Shown here piece after piece: positions 52,695 through 63,500 of a stretch of 64,000 nucleotides of DNA. A program made the translations under genes and the position numbers. How positions within the stretch are numbered: position 1 is the first letter of the stretch; each line of letters starts with the position of its first letter. This DNA is from Sphingomonas xinjiangensis (GTDB taxonomy: Bacteria; Pseudomonadota; Alphaproteobacteria; Sphingomonadales; Sphingomonadaceae), in the NCBI RefSeq assembly GCF_014199255.1, contig NZ_JACIJF010000010.1, forward strand, positions 1 through 64,000. The letters are read 5' to 3'. The notes beneath the pieces are model-generated. The model was given only the letters and a program-made list of their open reading frames with translations, had not been told where the DNA came from and did no database searches.

Positions 52695-53339
52695 ATGATC
52701 ATGCAGGCGATTGACAAGAAGAACGAAAGCGCTGTTCCCGTGGTCTTCATCGTTGAGGACGATGCAGGGCTTCGCGAGGGGCTCGATGCACTGTTCCGCT
52801 CGGTCGGCTACCGCACCGAACAGTTCGGATCCGCCGGCGAGTTCATGCAGTCCGGCCGGACGCGAAGCGCTGGATGCCTCGTCCTCGACGTGCGCCTTCC
52901 GGGCCTGAGCGGGTTGGACTTTCAGGAGAAGCTGGCGGACGCCGGCATCACGATGCCCGTCATCCTCATGACCGGACACGGAGACATCCCCATGACCGTG
53001 CGGGGAATGAAGGCAGGCGCCGTGGACTTCCTGCCCAAGCCATTCCGTGAGCAGGACATGCTCGACGCCGTCGCGACCGCTCTCGCCCGCGACGCAGCCG
53101 AGCGGGAGGCGCGAAGGGAGAACGAGGAACTTCGCGAGCGGGCGGGATCGCTCAGCGCCCGCGAACGCGAGGTCATGGTCCGAGTGGCGAAGGGCAAGAT
53201 GAACAAGCAGATCGCCTTCGAGCTTGGAGTCAGTGAAATCACCGTCAAGATCCACCGGGGCAACGCCATGCGGAAGCTCGGCGCCCGGACGCTCGCCGAC
53301 TTCATCGGAATGGTGAACTCCCTGAACCTCAGTCCTTAG
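52695..53339 (+). CDS. FixJ-family response regulator
   Basis: A 214-residue two-domain regulator: receiver (VVFIVEDDAGLREGLDALF, LVLDVRLPGLSG with the phospho-aspartate, VILMTGHGDIPM, LPKPF) and a C-terminal LuxR-type HTH (LSAREREVMVRVAKGKMNKQ, IAFELGVSEITVKIHRGNAM). This is the FixJ/TtrR subgroup. Several in-frame ATGs occur; 52695 or 52701 keeps only a short leader before the receiver. The divergent kinase next door is the natural partner. Confidence 0.9.
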   Translation: MIMQAIDKKNESAVPVVFIVEDDAGLREGLDALFRSVGYRTEQFGSAGEFMQSGRTRSAGCLVLDVRLPGLSGLDFQEKLADAGITMPVILMTGHGDIPMTVRGMKAGAVDFLPKPFREQDMLDAVATALARDAAEREARRENEELRERAGSLSAREREVMVRVAKGKMNKQIAFELGVSEITVKIHRGNAMRKLGARTLADFIGMVNSLNLSP

Positions 53340-53374
53340 AGCAGGTCCGGCTGCCCGCCTGATCGTCGAGACCG

Positions 53375-54346
53375 TCATCCGATCCTCGGGGCGTGAAGGG
53401 GAAGGCCTGGGCTGACCGTAGCCACAAGTTCGACCGAGCCGTGCTGGACTTCAGTGATCAGCAACTCCGACCGGCCACACCGGAATGCGACATTGGTCGG
53501 AAGATCTCCGTTCGTCGGAATGCAAGGCAAGGCGATGCCGAGCGCATCGACGATCGCGATGCGGCCCTCGCCATAGATCGCGCAGAACAGCCTTCCATCC
53601 ACGTCGAAGGCCATGCCGTCCGGTCCGCGGAAGCGGTCCATCGGCCCGTCCACCGAAACCTGAGCGAAGACTTCAGGGTCACCGTCCATCTCTTGGCGGT
53701 AGACGCGTCCGGTGAGCGTCTCGCTGTAATAGAGGGCGCCGTCAGCTCCGAAGGCTATTCCGTTGACGAAGCGCATTGCCGTGCGCAGCCGCCGTACCAC
53801 CCGTCCCCGATGGGGATCGATCGCAAACAGGCGTCCGTCATAATCCCTGCTCGCGAAGTCCCCGCGCAGCTGACCGCCGACGATTAGATCACTTCGCGCG
53901 ATGCCGGAATCTGTCATGTAAAGGAGCCCGTCAGGCCCGAACGCCAGGTCGTTGGGAAAAAGGAAGGGACCCGCCTCGTCACCCTCAAGCCGCATCGTCA
54001 CCCGCCCATCGGGTGCGATCCGCAGAAGGGCGTCCCCGCCGCCGGCCACCCACAGGTGGCCGTCCCCGTCGGCAGCCAAGCCGGTAGGCCTGCCGCCAAG
54101 GACAGCAAGGGTGCGCGCCTGCCCGTCAGCGACCACCTTGGTGATGCTCGCCTTTCTTTCGCTCATCTCCACAAGCGCTGCTGATCCATCGGGGAACGAG
54201 ACCGGCCCCTCGGGCTCAAGCAATCCGACGCACAGCACCTCGTTCCGATCACTCCGGCTACCGCCGGAAGCTGCGTCGGCTTCCCTTCCAGTCCTCCAGG
54301 TCACTCCCCGGCTCATTGCAGATCCCAGCCCTTCGAGTTCGCTCAA
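53375..54346 (-). CDS. SMP-30/gluconolactonase family protein
   Basis: A 323-residue six-bladed propeller of the SMP-30/Gluconolactonase/LRE-like group. Repeating blades can be seen, for example GRPTGLAADGDGHLWVAGGG, LFPNDLAFGPDGLLYMTDSG, FVNGIAFGADGALYYSETLT and FRGPDGMAFDVDGRLFCAIY. The NDLAFGPDG and NGIAFGADG segments carry the metal-binding asparagine/aspartate pattern. It could open a sugar lactone or other ester. It converges with the FixJ gene. Confidence 0.85.
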   Translation of the reverse strand: MSELEGLGSAMSRGVTWRTGREADAASGGSRSDRNEVLCVGLLEPEGPVSFPDGSAALVEMSERKASITKVVADGQARTLAVLGGRPTGLAADGDGHLWVAGGGDALLRIAPDGRVTMRLEGDEAGPFLFPNDLAFGPDGLLYMTDSGIARSDLIVGGQLRGDFASRDYDGRLFAIDPHRGRVVRRLRTAMRFVNGIAFGADGALYYSETLTGRVYRQEMDGDPEVFAQVSVDGPMDRFRGPDGMAFDVDGRLFCAIYGEGRIAIVDALGIALPCIPTNGDLPTNVAFRCGRSELLITEVQHGSVELVATVSPGLPLHAPRIG

Positions 54347-54557
54347 GATCGGTCTGGGTGCCCCGCTTCACTCAAACCGCCACATTCATAGGATATGCCC
54401 ACTTCTCCTTTCCTCAATTCCTTGGAGGAGGGGGGAGCAGCCCCCCTCGAACGGGGGATCGACAAGAGCTGCAGAGCGCGCGAGCGAGAGAAAACCAATT
54501 CAGCTGGCGGCCTCGGCAATCAGAAGCGCGGCGGCTCCGGACTGCGAAGGCTTCCGA

Positions 54558-55211
54558 ATGACGACTGCGCACACGCCGATCCGAATACTCGTCGCAGACG
54601 ATCACGCGCTGATCCGGCTGGGCGTGGGCGCCGTGGTCAATCTGCAATCGGACATGATGTTGGTGGGGGAAGCGACGGATGGATCGGAGGCCGTGGAAGC
54701 GTTCAGGCGCCTGAAGCCGGACGTGGCGCTGATCGACCTTCAGATGCCGAACATGGATGGGTTGGAGGCGATAGCGGCCATCGTCTCGGAGTTTCCGAGT
54801 GCCCGGCTCATCGTGCTGACCACATACGCCGGGGATGCGCAGGCGCTGCGCGCCATGAGAGCCGGCGCGGCAGGCTACCTGTTGAAGAGCACGCTTCGGA
54901 AGGAACTGCTGGATGTAATCCGGACGGTGCATTCCGGGGAGTTCCACATCCCGCCTGAAATCGCCAACGACATCGGCAGAAACGCAATGCGAGACGCTCT
55001 GTCCGAACGTGAGATCGAGGTCCTCCGCTGCATCGCCCGGGGGCTGCCGAACAAGGGAGCCGCGCGGGAACTCGGCGTGTCGGAGGAAACCGTGAAGGCA
55101 CACGTGAAGAGCATCTTCGGGAAACTGAACGTGGCAGACCGCACGGAAGCCGTGACGATCGCCGCCCGCAGGGGCATCCTGGATCTATCGCCCGGAAGCG
55201 ACGCCTTCTAG
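54558..55211 (+). CDS. NarL/LuxR-family response regulator
   Basis: A 217-residue regulator with receiver (IRILVADDHALIRLGVGAVV, DVALIDLQMPNMDG carrying the phospho-aspartate, IVLTTYAGDAQALRAMRAG, YLLKST) and a LuxR HTH at about residues 148-205 (LSEREIEVLRCIARGLPNKG, ARELGVSEETVKAHVKSIFG). No kinase is adjacent. The ATG at 54558 is the first that matches the family start. Its last 4 bases overlap the end of the convergent AraC gene. Confidence 0.9.
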   Translation: MTTAHTPIRILVADDHALIRLGVGAVVNLQSDMMLVGEATDGSEAVEAFRRLKPDVALIDLQMPNMDGLEAIAAIVSEFPSARLIVLTTYAGDAQALRAMRAGAAGYLLKSTLRKELLDVIRTVHSGEFHIPPEIANDIGRNAMRDALSEREIEVLRCIARGLPNKGAARELGVSEETVKAHVKSIFGKLNVADRTEAVTIAARRGILDLSPGSDAF

Positions 55212-56155
55212 ATGCCATCCGGCGTGGCGAATTCGCCCGCTTCGATCTCGATCGATCGTCGGAACAGCGCCGGCGACTTGCCGAAGCGTCGCTTGAAGGC
55301 AGCGCCAAATGCACTCTCGGATCCATAACCGACGGCAGCAGCGATCCGGCCGATGGGCTCACGGGTCTCACGCAGAGCCACCGCTGCCCGTTCGAGCCGC
55401 CAATCACTCAAATAAGACACCGGCCCCTGTGCCACGAGCCTATTGAAGGCTTCCGCGAAGCTCGACCGCGACATTCCTGCCTCGCTTGCCATGCGCTTCA
55501 CGGTCCAGGGCAGATGAGGATCGCGGTGTATCGCACCGAGCGCCTTGGCGATCCTTTCATCCGAAAGCGCCCGAAGCCACCCCGGTCCATGTTGAGGGCC
55601 GAAAGCTTGCTGATACCGCAACAGAAGTATCAGAAGGATCTGTGCGTAGTGGTCAGCTAGCAAGCCACTGCCCGGCAACGTGCAGCTCACTTCCTGTGCA
55701 AGATGCTTCAGCGCCTGACGAAGATCGAGCGCCGCGTCATCGCTTCCCCGCACGACGAAGGATGAAGGCAGCTGATCTAGGAGCAGCTGCGACATCTCAG
55801 GCATCAATTCGATCTGACCGCCGATCAGACGGCAATCGTCCCCCTCGCCGGCGCGGGCGACACCATCGATCGCGCCGCTGAAAGCAGGTCCCGCCTCCTC
55901 AGGAGCGAGCTGCGGATCGCTTGACAGCATGTAGCCTTCGCCTGGCGCAATGAAGAAGGCATCGCCGGCGGAAAGGCGCACGGAGCGCGAGGAAGAGATT
56001 GAGGTGAACCAACACTCGCCCTGACTGAGGGCATTGAACTTCGGATTGCCAATGGCAGGGAAACGAAGCGACCACTGACCTCCCGCGTGCAGACGTCCCG
56101 TTACCCGCGCACGTGCCCGAAGAAGCGAGAGAACGGATGTCAAAGCATCATCCAT
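55208..56155 (-). CDS. AraC-family regulator with cupin sensor domain
   Basis: A 315-residue regulator: N-terminal cupin-type ligand domain (about residues 10-170; LHAGGQWSLRFPAI, LSAGDAFFIAPGEGYML) and a C-terminal double HTH (about 205-300; LPWTVKRMASEAGMSRSSFA, FNRLVAQGPVSYLSDWRLER, GYGSESAFGAAFKRRFGKSP). It belongs to the AraC/cupin-6 group that controls nearby oxidoreductases. It is divergent from the SDR at 56245 (about 90 bp between starts), which is its most likely target. Confidence 0.9.
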   Translation of the reverse strand: MDDALTSVLSLLRARARVTGRLHAGGQWSLRFPAIGNPKFNALSQGECWFTSISSSRSVRLSAGDAFFIAPGEGYMLSSDPQLAPEEAGPAFSGAIDGVARAGEGDDCRLIGGQIELMPEMSQLLLDQLPSSFVVRGSDDAALDLRQALKHLAQEVSCTLPGSGLLADHYAQILLILLLRYQQAFGPQHGPGWLRALSDERIAKALGAIHRDPHLPWTVKRMASEAGMSRSSFAEAFNRLVAQGPVSYLSDWRLERAAVALRETREPIGRIAAAVGYGSESAFGAAFKRRFGKSPALFRRSIEIEAGEFATPDGI

Positions 56156-56244
56156 GGACGCTTCCTACAGAAATCCGGACGACGGCGAGCTTGAGCATCC
56201 AAGCCTCCATTGCGAAATCCACCTCAACAAATGGGAGCACCTTC

Positions 56245-57216
56245 GTGACTGAGCAAACGCCAATAGCTTCAGGCTTCGACGCATACTCGACGGCCGAACA
56301 GGTAATCGCGGGAGTGGATCTGTCGGGCAAGACTGCAATCGTGACCGGCGGGTATTCCGGACTGGGCTTGGAGATGACCCGCATTCTTTCCAATGCCGGT
56401 GCTCGTGTCGTCGTTCCGGTTCGCACTCCGGCCAAGGCGGCAGCTGCGCTCGAGACAATTGGGAATGCCGAGGTCGAGAGGATCGATCTAGCCGAACCGA
56501 AGTCGATCGACGACTTCGCCGACCGCTTCCTATCCACCGGTCGGCCCCTCGACATACTCATCCACAGCGCGGGCATCATGGCTTCGCCTCTCGAGCGGAC
56601 CGCCGCCGGCCACGAGATGCAGCTCGCCGTCAACCACCTGGCCCCCTTCAGACTGACCCACCGCCTGATACCGGCGCTGCAGGCCGCCAACGGCTCGCGA
56701 GTGGTTTCGATGTCCTCCCGCGGCCACCGCCTGTCGCGCTTCAACTTCGAGGATCCCGACTTCGTCGCCCGCCCCTACGACCCGTGGATCGCCTATGGTC
56801 AGTCGAAGACCGCGAATGCGCTGTTCGCCGTCGCTCTGGACGCTCGCGGCAAGGATGAGGGCATCCGCGCCTATTCCGTTCATCCCGGTTCGATCCTCAC
56901 CGACCTGGCCCGCCACTTGAGCCGGGACCAGATTGCCGCCTTCGGCGCACTGGATGACTTCGGAGAGCCACGGATCGACCCTGCGAACGACCTGAAGAAC
57001 GTCCAGCAGGGAGCCGCCACCGCGATCTGGTGCGCGACGCACCCGGCACTGCAGGCGCTTGGCGGGGTGTATTGCGAGAACTGCGACATCGCTCCGATCC
57101 GCGCACCGGACGACCCTCGCAACGACGGTGTTCGCGAATGGGCCGCTGATCCCGCAGCTGCCGAACAGCTCTGGATCCTCAGCGAGCGCTTCATGCGGGG
57201 ATCCAGCGGAGACTGA
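56245..57216 (+). CDS. SDR family oxidoreductase (retinol/WW-domain-type)
   Basis: A 323-residue short-chain dehydrogenase with a longer family profile: TAIVTGGYSGLGLEMTRIL (cofactor), LDILIHSAGIMASPL, SMSSRGHRLS (catalytic serine), YGQSKTANALFAVAL (YxxxK) and a C-terminal segment NVQQGAATAIWCATHPALQA. The GTG at 56245 has a GGGAG site and gives the usual start; the open frame continues upstream into the AraC gene and is rejected. Likely regulated by the divergent AraC protein. Confidence 0.88.
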   Translation: MTEQTPIASGFDAYSTAEQVIAGVDLSGKTAIVTGGYSGLGLEMTRILSNAGARVVVPVRTPAKAAAALETIGNAEVERIDLAEPKSIDDFADRFLSTGRPLDILIHSAGIMASPLERTAAGHEMQLAVNHLAPFRLTHRLIPALQAANGSRVVSMSSRGHRLSRFNFEDPDFVARPYDPWIAYGQSKTANALFAVALDARGKDEGIRAYSVHPGSILTDLARHLSRDQIAAFGALDDFGEPRIDPANDLKNVQQGAATAIWCATHPALQALGGVYCENCDIAPIRAPDDPRNDGVREWAADPAAAEQLWILSERFMRGSSGD

Positions 57217-57349
57217 GGGTCCTTTCGCGCAAGTCATACCTGCGGACGGTTTCGTGTCCGGTCCGGCGTCCATAGCCTGTACGCATCGGGTAGACCGTCG
57301 AAGGAACGCGTAGAATGAGCGGAACGTCTTCACTGCAAGCGCCGCTCCA

Positions 57350-59083
57350 GTGAACGGATCGGAGCACTTGCTCTCGGCGATGCTGCCGATCATCCTTCTT
57401 CTTTCGTTCGGGGTGGTGGCGGCAGTCGCCTCCCGTTCCCTGCATCTCAGTCCGATCGTAGGCTACATCCTGCTTGGTCTGATGTTGCGGCTGTCCGGCT
57501 TCGATCTTGGCCCGTCCGAGCAGACCGTTTCGCTGCTGGCGGAGCTCGGGGTCCTGTTTCTGCTATTCGACATCGGCCTGCACTTCTCATTCAAGCGCCT
57601 CCGCGCCCAGGCTGCTGACATCTTCGGGTTCGGTCCCGCACAGGTGCTGTTCTCAACGCTCACAATTGCAGTTGCGGCTCGCCTGATGGGACTGCCCTGG
57701 AGCGGCGCCCTGCTCGTCGGCGCGGCGTTGTCCCTCTCATCAACAGCGGTCGTGGTGGGGCTGATCGCGGAGCGCCATCAGCAGGATTGCCCCGTCGGCC
57801 TCACCGCAACCGCCATCCTGGTGTTCCAGGACGTGGCAGGCATCTTCATCCTCATCGTGGCAATGGCTCTGCAGAATGGAGGGACGCCGCTGGAGGCCAG
57901 CGCGTCCGCCCTCGCCAAGGCGGCACTGAGCTTCGGTATCTCGCTGGTGCTCTCAAAGTATCTAGTCCGCCCTGCCTTCGACTTCGTCGCCCGCAGCCGC
58001 AACGAGGAGGTGTTCACCGCCGTCGCATTGCTCGTCGCACTGGCTGCGGGATGGGCCACCGGAACAATCGGCCTGTCGGTGACTCTCGGCGCCTTTCTTG
58101 GAGGAATGATGCTGGCGGACACGCCCTATCGCTCCATCGTGCAGTCCGAAATCAAGCCATTCAGAGGGCTGCTGCTCGGCTTCTTCTTCGTGTCCGTCGG
58201 CCTCGCTCTGGACATAGCAACTCTCTCGCACTCGTGGCATCTCGTCGCGGCAGTCGCGCTCGGCCTCGTTGCGCTCAAGATCGTCGCAAACGTGCTCGCA
58301 AGCCTTCTCTTCCGTTGGTCGGTTCCAGGCTCGATCCAGCTCGGATTTCTCCTCGCGCAAGGTTCCGAATTCGGGTTCGTTATACTGGGACTTCCCGCAG
58401 TCCGTTCGGCGGTCGGCAACGAGTGGTCGTCCATAGTGATCGCGGCAGTGGCGGGAACACTCGCGCTGACGCCGAACCTCGCTTCGGCAGGCCGTTGGAT
58501 TGCGGGGACCCTCCGGGCGCGCCGCATGACGGTTCTGGATCCCGAGCTCGAGCCCCAGGCTCTGGTCGGACCGGTCATGATATTGGGCATGGGCGAAGTG
58601 GGCCGCGCGGTTGCAGACGCCCTGATCCATTTTGACATCGGCTTCGTCGCCATGGAGACCGACCAGCGCCGCCTGCGCGACGCTCTGGCAGACGGCTATC
58701 GGGTGGAGTTCGGCGACCTCAGCGATCCTCGCATCTGGGAGCCGGCAGCTCTGGAAGGACGTCGCGTCAGCGTTCTCACGGAACCGTCCTTGGAGATATC
58801 CGGTCGGCTCACTCCCCTCACCCGCAAGTTCTTCCCGGATCTACTGCGGGTGGCCGTTGTGGCAGACGCCGCATCAGCCGTCGGGTTCGCCAACATCGGC
58901 CTGACGCCGGTTATCGATGCTCCAGGCGACGGCGGACTGGAGACTGCCGCGCTCGTTCTGGAAGCGCTGGAGGTTCCGAGCGAGGCCATCTCGGACTGGA
59001 TCTCCAGCCGACGAGGCTCATTCGCGGATACTCGCCACTCCAAAGCGGAAGCCAGCTCGACGCTCGAGGTCCTTCCCGCCTGA
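57350..59083 (+). CDS. CPA2-family cation:proton antiporter (KefB/YbaL-like)
   Basis: A 577-residue protein with a 12-13 helix antiporter part (VGYILLGLMLRLSGFDLGPS, ELGVLFLLFDIGLHFSFKRL, GAALSLSSTAVVVGLIAERH, VFQDVAGIFILIVAMALQNG, GAFLGGMMLADTPYRSIV) and a cytosolic nucleotide-binding TrkA-N-like domain from about residue 400 (VGPVMILGMGEVGRAVADAL, VAMETDQRRLRDALADGY). The GLHF and FQDVAGI motifs are those of K+/H+ or Na+/H+ antiporters. No Kef ancillary gene is adjacent. Starts at GTG 57350. Confidence 0.9.
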   Translation: MNGSEHLLSAMLPIILLLSFGVVAAVASRSLHLSPIVGYILLGLMLRLSGFDLGPSEQTVSLLAELGVLFLLFDIGLHFSFKRLRAQAADIFGFGPAQVLFSTLTIAVAARLMGLPWSGALLVGAALSLSSTAVVVGLIAERHQQDCPVGLTATAILVFQDVAGIFILIVAMALQNGGTPLEASASALAKAALSFGISLVLSKYLVRPAFDFVARSRNEEVFTAVALLVALAAGWATGTIGLSVTLGAFLGGMMLADTPYRSIVQSEIKPFRGLLLGFFFVSVGLALDIATLSHSWHLVAAVALGLVALKIVANVLASLLFRWSVPGSIQLGFLLAQGSEFGFVILGLPAVRSAVGNEWSSIVIAAVAGTLALTPNLASAGRWIAGTLRARRMTVLDPELEPQALVGPVMILGMGEVGRAVADALIHFDIGFVAMETDQRRLRDALADGYRVEFGDLSDPRIWEPAALEGRRVSVLTEPSLEISGRLTPLTRKFFPDLLRVAVVADAASAVGFANIGLTPVIDAPGDGGLETAALVLEALEVPSEAISDWISSRRGSFADTRHSKAEASSTLEVLPA

Positions 59084-59125
59084 CTGTCCCTCTCCTACCC
59101 TGCATCGGCATGTGAGCACGGCTGG

Positions 59126-60580
59126 CTATCGGCTCCCGAGATCGCGGCGCTGAGGCCAGGGCGCCTGTTCCCAGCCCCCGCCCAGCGCCTTGAACAGACT
59201 GATCTGCGCCTCGGCGACGGATCGATCCGACTGTGCCAACTCGCCGCGGGCGTTCGCCCGATCACGTTCGGCATCGATCAGAAGAAGAAAGCTGTCCGCG
59301 CCATTGTCGAAGCGTTGCTTCGAGAGTGCAGCGGCCTCTTCACTCGATCGGGATGCGCGCCGAAGGACAGCGTTCCTTTCCAGCTCCCCCCGGTAGCGCG
59401 CCAACGCCTGCTCGACCTCACGCAGCGCCGTGAGCACCGTTCCGTCGAAACGCGCGAGAGCGATGTCCGCGCCAGCGCGAGCCTGCCTAACCCGCGCGCG
59501 GGCCACCGTCTGGTTCGGAAAGTTCCAGGAGATGAGCGGACCAAGTGAGAAGCTGAAGCCCGACGGCTTGAACGCATTCCCCGGCGAAGTGCCTCCGAAG
59601 CCCAGGCTGCCGAGAAGCCGGACGGACGGATAAAGATCGGCTACCGCGATACCTACCCGGGCGGTGTCCGCTGCGAGCCCCCGCTCGGCGGAGCGGACGT
59701 CGGGACGCCGAGCAAGAAGCGCCGCGCCGTCACCAACGGGAATGGGCGTATGCAAGGGCGGAGGCGCAGTGCATCTCGAAGCGTCTGCGTCGATCTCTTC
59801 AGGGGCGCGACCGGTAAGGGCAGCGAGCGCATAGAGCGAGGCGCGGCGCTCCGCCTCAAACGTGGGCACCGTCGCTTCAGACTGCGCCAGGAGAACGTCC
59901 GCCCGCCGCACGTCGCGCTCGGTGCCGCGCCCCGCGTCAGCGAGGGACCTAGTCAGTCTCAGCGTCTCCCTTTGAAGTTCGACCGTCTGGCCAGCGACGT
60001 CGCGCTGCGCCGCGATGCTGCAGCTCTGCACGTAGGCCCGAGCGGTCTCGGCCGCGATCGCGACCCTTGCCGCATCCAGTTGGGCGGCCGCCGCATCTAC
60101 GTCGCCGCGCGCCGCTTCGATCGCCCTCGTCACTCCGCCGAACAGATCAACCTCGTAAGAGGCGTCGAACCCGCTGGAATAGTAGTCGGTCTCCACCGAT
60201 CGCCCGGCGCCTATCGCGGATCCCGCGAGCGATCCGCCAGGAGAGACCCGGTTGTAGGTAGCTGAACTGCTGAGCCCGGTCTCCGGAAGCCTCGCTCCTC
60301 GTTGTTCCGAGAGGATGGCTCGCGCCTGCGCCAGACTGCCGGCAGCAGCACGTATGTCCGGGTTGTGGGCAAGCGCGTCGGAGATCAGCCGATCGAGAGC
60401 CGGATCCTCATAGAGCTGCCACCAGCGGGTAGGCAGAGCCTGCGACGACGTGGGACCGCCGGCCTCTGCAAATCCGCCGCTCGAAGCCGGTCGGGTGGGC
60501 GGCACGACGGGCGGCCGATAGTCGGGTCCGACCACGCAGCCGGACAGGCTCATCGCCGAGAGAACAAGTAGCTTTTTCAC
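59126..60580 (-). CDS. RND efflux outer-membrane factor (NodT family)
   Basis: A 484-residue lipoprotein of the NodT/OprM type: lipobox LSGC followed by VVGPDYRPPVVPPTRP, the two OEP halves (PTRWWQLYEDPALDRLISDA, LAQARAILSEQRGARLPETG; LLARRPDVRSAERGLAADTA, RVGIAVADLYPSVRLLGSLG). The GTG at 60580 overlaps the permease stop (GTGA, 60577-60580). It closes a three-gene RND operon with the permease and the partial adaptor. Confidence 0.92.
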   Translation of the reverse strand: MKKLLVLSAMSLSGCVVGPDYRPPVVPPTRPASSGGFAEAGGPTSSQALPTRWWQLYEDPALDRLISDALAHNPDIRAAAGSLAQARAILSEQRGARLPETGLSSSATYNRVSPGGSLAGSAIGAGRSVETDYYSSGFDASYEVDLFGGVTRAIEAARGDVDAAAAQLDAARVAIAAETARAYVQSCSIAAQRDVAGQTVELQRETLRLTRSLADAGRGTERDVRRADVLLAQSEATVPTFEAERRASLYALAALTGRAPEEIDADASRCTAPPPLHTPIPVGDGAALLARRPDVRSAERGLAADTARVGIAVADLYPSVRLLGSLGFGGTSPGNAFKPSGFSFSLGPLISWNFPNQTVARARVRQARAGADIALARFDGTVLTALREVEQALARYRGELERNAVLRRASRSSEEAAALSKQRFDNGADSFLLLIDAERDRANARGELAQSDRSVAEAQISLFKALGGGWEQAPWPQRRDLGSR

Positions 60581-63500
60581 TTCGCGCTCACTGAATTGTC
60601 GGTGGTGATCGTAGCGGCGGAGGCGTCCTTCCGTCGGAGGCTGCCCGCCCTGCGAGAGACCCAGTCCCCCGCTTTCCGGCTGATGACATAGAAGCTCGGC
60701 GTGAAGATCAGTCCGAAGCCGGTGACGCCGATCATTCCGAAGAACACCGCCACGCCCAGAGCCTGCCGCATCTCCGCGCCCGGTCCCGTGCCGATCACGA
60801 GTGGCAGCACCCCGAGGATGAAGGCGATGGACGTCATGATGATCGGGCGAAGTCGCTGTTCCGCCGCGTGCTTGGCGGCCTCGTGCATCTCCATCCCAGC
60901 ATCCTCGTTCTGTTTTGCGAACTCGACGATGAGAATGGCGTTCTTGGCCGCCAGCCCGATGAGGACGATCAGACCGACCTGCGTCAGGATGTTGTTGTCC
61001 ATGCCCATCAGGTTCACCCCGATGATGGCGGCCAGCAGGCACATGGGCACGATCAGAATGACGGCGAATGGCAGGACGACGCTTTCGTAGTTCGCAGCGA
61101 GGAGCAGGAACACGAAGAGCACCGCCAGACCAAACACGAGGGAGCCCGTGTTGCCCGCCTGCTGCTGCTGAAACGCCAGGTCAGTCCACTCGAAGGACAT
61201 GCCCTTGGGCAGCGTGTCCTGTGCGATGGCGGCCATGGCCTGCAGGGACTGGCCGCTCGAGAAACCGCGAGCCGTGTCGCCCTGCAGCTCCGCCGAGGGG
61301 TACAGGTTGTAGCGGACGACGCGGTAGGGGCCGGCATCATCCTTAAGCGTGAGCACGGCATCCAGCGGGACCATGGCGCCGGACTCCGAGCGGGTCTTCA
61401 GGCGGCCCACGTCCGAAGCCTGATCCCGATAGGGAGCGTCGGCTTCGGCAGTCACTCGGAAGGTCCGCCCGAGCAGGTTGAAGTCGTTGACGTAGGTGGA
61501 ACCGAGATAGGTGCCCATCGTCGAGAAGATGTTCTCGACCGGAACACCGAGCTGCTCGGCCCTGTCACGGTCGATGTCGGCATGCAGTCGCGGCGTCCGG
61601 ACGTTGAAGGTCGTGAACGTGCTCGACAGACCTTCAGTCTTGTTGGCCTTCGCCATCATGGCCGTAGCCGCACGCTCAAGTGCCTCGTAACCCAGGCCGC
61701 CGCGATCCTCGATCATCATCTTCCACCCGCCGCCCGTGCCGATGCCGCGCACGGGGGGAGGCGGGATAAGCAGGACGTTGCCGCCCGTGATCTGCTTCAG
61801 CTTGGCTCTGATCTCGGCCGCCACCGCATCCGCGTTCGGCCTCGTCCCGATCTTCTTCAGCGTGATGAACATCGCTGCCGCATTAGGGGCCGCGGTCAGG
61901 GTGGCGCCGTCGACGCCGGCGAAGGCAACGGTATGCTCGGTCGCAGGATTGCGCAGTGCGATCCGGTTGACCTCGTTCATGACTTCGCTCGTCCGCTGGA
62001 GCGAGGATCCCGGGGGCAGCTGAATGGCCGCGATCAGATAGCTCTGATCCTGAGCGGGGATGAAGCCGGTCGGGGTGGCCGAAAACCTCCAGCCTGCCAG
62101 GGCGATCAGACAAGCATAGGACACGCCGATGATCAGCAGCGATCGAACCGCCCTCGCCGTGAAGCGGCCGAAGCGCTTCGCCAGCGCGTCGAACCCCCTG
62201 TTGAACCCGCGGGCGAAGCGACCCGGCAGGCCCAGCACGCCGGCGCGTGGCGCCACCTCGGACTTCGGCCGCAGGATGATCGCAGCGAGCGCGGGCGAAA
62301 GGGTCAGCGAAACGAGCGCTGAGATCACGGCGGCAGAGACGATCGTCAGCGCGAACTGCTGATAGAAGGCGCCCGAGATGCCAGGGATGAAGGACGTCGG
62401 GATGAACACGCCGCTGAGGACCAGTGCGATCGCGATCAGCGCCCCCCCGACCTCGTCCATCGTCTCGTGAGCGGCCTGCCTCGGCGACAGCCCCTTCTCC
62501 TCCATGAGCCGCTCGACGTTCTCTACCACCACGATGGCATCGTCGACCACAATGCCCACCGCCAGCACCATGCCGAACAGAGACAGGTTGTTCAGGCTGA
62601 ACCCGAAACCGGCGAGGCATGCCAGCGACCCGATCAGCGAGATCGGAACCGCGATGAGCGGTATGACCGCAGCCCGCCAGCTCTGGAGGAACAGGATGAC
62701 CACGATGCCCACCAGGACGATCGCCTCGAAGAGGGTCCTGTAAACCTCCTCGATGGAGGCGGAGATGTATTCGGTCGGGTTGTAGGGGATCGTATACTGC
62801 AGATCGGCGGGGAAGCCCTTTCCGATCTCTTCCATTTCGTGCCGAACCGCGTCGGCGGTCGTGAGCGCGTTCGATCCAGGCAGCTGCGTGACCGCCAGCG
62901 CCACCATGGGGTTACCGCTGAGCGCCGCATTCACGCCGTATTCGCGAGCGCCGAGTTCCACCCTGGCCACGTCTCGCAGGCGCGTGAGGCGCCCCTCGGG
63001 ATCCCGCTTGACGATGATGGCGCCGAACTGCTCCGGCGTGGCGAGCCGTCCGTCGGCTTGAATCCCGAGCTGAAACGCCGTCCCTCCCTGATTGAAGGGA
63101 GGCTGTCCGACCGATCCGACCGCCGCCTGAGTGTTCTTCCGGCGCACTGCCGCTACGATCTCGTCGACAGTGAGATTCCGGGACGCAGCGCGATCAGGAT
63201 CGATCCAGACGCGCATGTTCATCTCCCGCGCGCCAAACGCCCGGACGCCGCCCACGCCGGGGATGCGCAGAAGCCGGTCGATGATCTGCGTGGTGGCGTA
63301 GTTCGAGACGTATTGCTGCGACAGGCTGTGCCCCGGGGAGGTGAGCGCGATCGCCATTAGGATGTCGGGCGAGTTCTTCAGGACGGTCACGCCTATTTGG
63401 CGGACCTGTTCCGGCAGGCGCGGCTCCGCGACCGAGACGCGGTTCTGCACCAGAACCTGCGCCTGATCCACGCTCACGCCCTGCTTAAAGGTCACCGTGA

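Noticed and set aside
54395-54958. 187-codon plus-strand frame overlapping the NarL regulator
   Set aside because: Out-of-frame shadow of the regulator with arginine-rich composition.
60868-62322. 484-codon plus-strand frame antisense to the RND permease
   Set aside because: Shadow of a clear AcrB-type gene.
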